This document shows positions 6,574-7,246 of a DNA stretch of 7,246 nucleotides, piece after piece. Source of the DNA: Pseudomonadota bacterium (GTDB lineage Bacteria; Pseudomonadota; Alphaproteobacteria; Rhizobiales; Xanthobacteraceae); the NCBI GenBank assembly GCA_023392205.1, contig JAEVZN010000546.1:1-7246 (forward strand), in the 5' to 3' direction. The first letter of the stretch is position 1, and every line of letters begins with the position of its first letter. Below the pieces are notes generated by a model that saw only the letters and a program-made list of their open reading frames with translations, had not been told where the DNA came from and ran no database searches. Both the position numbers and the translations under genes were made by a program.

Positions 6574-7206
6574 ATGCCAGCTTCTCTCGTTCTATATACC
6601 AATCCCATGTCGCGCGGCGCCATTGCGCGGTGGATGCTCGAAGAAACCGCCGCACCCTACGATGTCGAAATGCTCGGGTTCGGTCCGGCGATGAAGTCGC
6701 CGGATTATCTTGCCATCAATCCGATGGGCAAGGTGCCCGCGATCAGGCATGGCGATGTGGTGGTGACCGAATGCGCGGCGATCTGCGCCTATCTCGCCGA
6801 TGCCTTTCCCGAGGCCGGACTTGCGCCGCCGCTTGCCGAACGCGGTGACTATTATCGCTGGCTGTTCTTTGCCGCCGGGCCGCTGGAGCACGCCGTGGTC
6901 AACCATTCGCTCGGACTGACACCGCCCGCCGAGCGCGAAGGCCTTGTGGGTTACGGCAATTATGCGACGGTGATGGATGTGCTGGAAGGCGCGGTGACGG
7001 CCAAGCCCTATGTCGCGGGCGACAGCTTTTCGGCGGCCGATGTCTATATCGGCGCGCATATCGGCTGGGGTCTGCAATTCGGTTCGATCGAAAGACGCCC
7101 GGCCTTCGAGGCCTATTGGAAGCGGCTGGAGCAGCGGCCGGCGCATCTGCGCGCCAGCGAGAAGGACAACGCGGCGATGGCACAGATGCAGGCGGCGGAG
7201 GCCTGA
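6574..7206 (+). CDS. glutathione S-transferase family protein
   Basis: A 210-residue soluble protein with the GST two-domain layout. Seen: an N-terminal thioredoxin-like domain opening LVLYTNPMSRGAIARWMLEE (5-24) with Tyr8 and Ser13 as candidate glutathione-activating residues, NPMGKVPAI (49-57) with the cis-proline turn, and TECAAICAYLADAFP (65-79), where the glutathione-binding Ser usual after Glu is Cys67. The helical C-terminal domain holds FSAADVYIG, whose Ser153/Asp156 N-capping box is typical of the fold. Known: such proteins conjugate or reduce substrates with glutathione, but the substrate cannot be predicted here. The ATG at 6574 has AGGAG at 6564-6568 five nt upstream; an in-frame GTG at 6568 overlaps that site and is rejected. 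It lies 121 nt after the GTPase gene, with its own leader, so it may be transcribed separately. Confidence 0.9.
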   Translation: MPASLVLYTNPMSRGAIARWMLEETAAPYDVEMLGFGPAMKSPDYLAINPMGKVPAIRHGDVVVTECAAICAYLADAFPEAGLAPPLAERGDYYRWLFFAAGPLEHAVVNHSLGLTPPAEREGLVGYGNYATVMDVLEGAVTAKPYVAGDSFSAADVYIGAHIGWGLQFGSIERRPAFEAYWKRLEQRPAHLRASEKDNAAMAQMQAAEA

Positions 7207-7246
7207 GGCTCCAAGACTGGCGACAACGGGCCGAACGAACGAAGCG

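Noticed and set aside
7207..7246. Sequence after the GST stop, checked for a terminator or gene start.
   Set aside because: No hairpin with a T-run, no start codon with a ribosome binding site and no RNA gene signature in the last 40 bases.

Overview
The window is GC-rich, with strongly GC-biased third codon positions and tightly packed genes, and it looks like the chromosome of an alphaproteobacterium, most likely of the order Hyphomicrobiales (Rhizobiales). The best taxonomic pointers are the N-terminus of an EipB/DUF1849 periplasmic envelope protein at the left edge, the RidA - GDPD - FemAB-like acetyltransferase - HIT gene string, and an 18-bp perfect palindrome of the alphaproteobacterial Zur type. 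I see no transposases, CRISPR arrays, tRNAs or rRNAs. Most of the window is ordinary housekeeping and accessory metabolism.

Layout. (1) 1-273, minus strand: 5' end of an eipB-like gene, cut by the window edge. (2) 274-534: divergent intergenic region with no confident promoter. (3) 535-3514, plus strand: four closely spaced genes (gaps of 10, 23 and 4 nt), likely one transcript, encoding a RidA-family protein, a cytoplasmic glycerophosphodiester phosphodiesterase, a FemAB/GNAT-like protein (DUF482) and a HIT-family hydrolase. (4) 3511-4601, minus strand: azlC-azlD, a two-component branched-chain amino acid exporter. Its last codon overlaps the HIT stop codon on the opposite strand at a shared CTAG. 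(5) 4602-4899: intergenic region ending in an AT-rich 18-bp palindrome, read here as a Zur operator. (6) 4900-6452, plus strand: an unrecognised 91-residue protein followed by a COG0523 (CobW/ZigA-like) GTPase, proposed as a zinc-starvation operon. (7) 6574-7206, plus strand: a glutathione S-transferase-like protein with its own strong ribosome binding site, preceded by a 12-bp stem-loop. The last 40 bases show nothing recognisable.

The most interesting part is 4831-6452. A perfect Zur-type palindrome overlaps the probable -10 region of a promoter. It controls a small protein of unknown function and a COG0523 GTPase, the family that includes zinc metallochaperones. The natural hypothesis is that both are made under zinc limitation and that the small protein is a partner or client of the GTPase. 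The sequence supports the operator and the GTPase well, but says little about what the small protein does.
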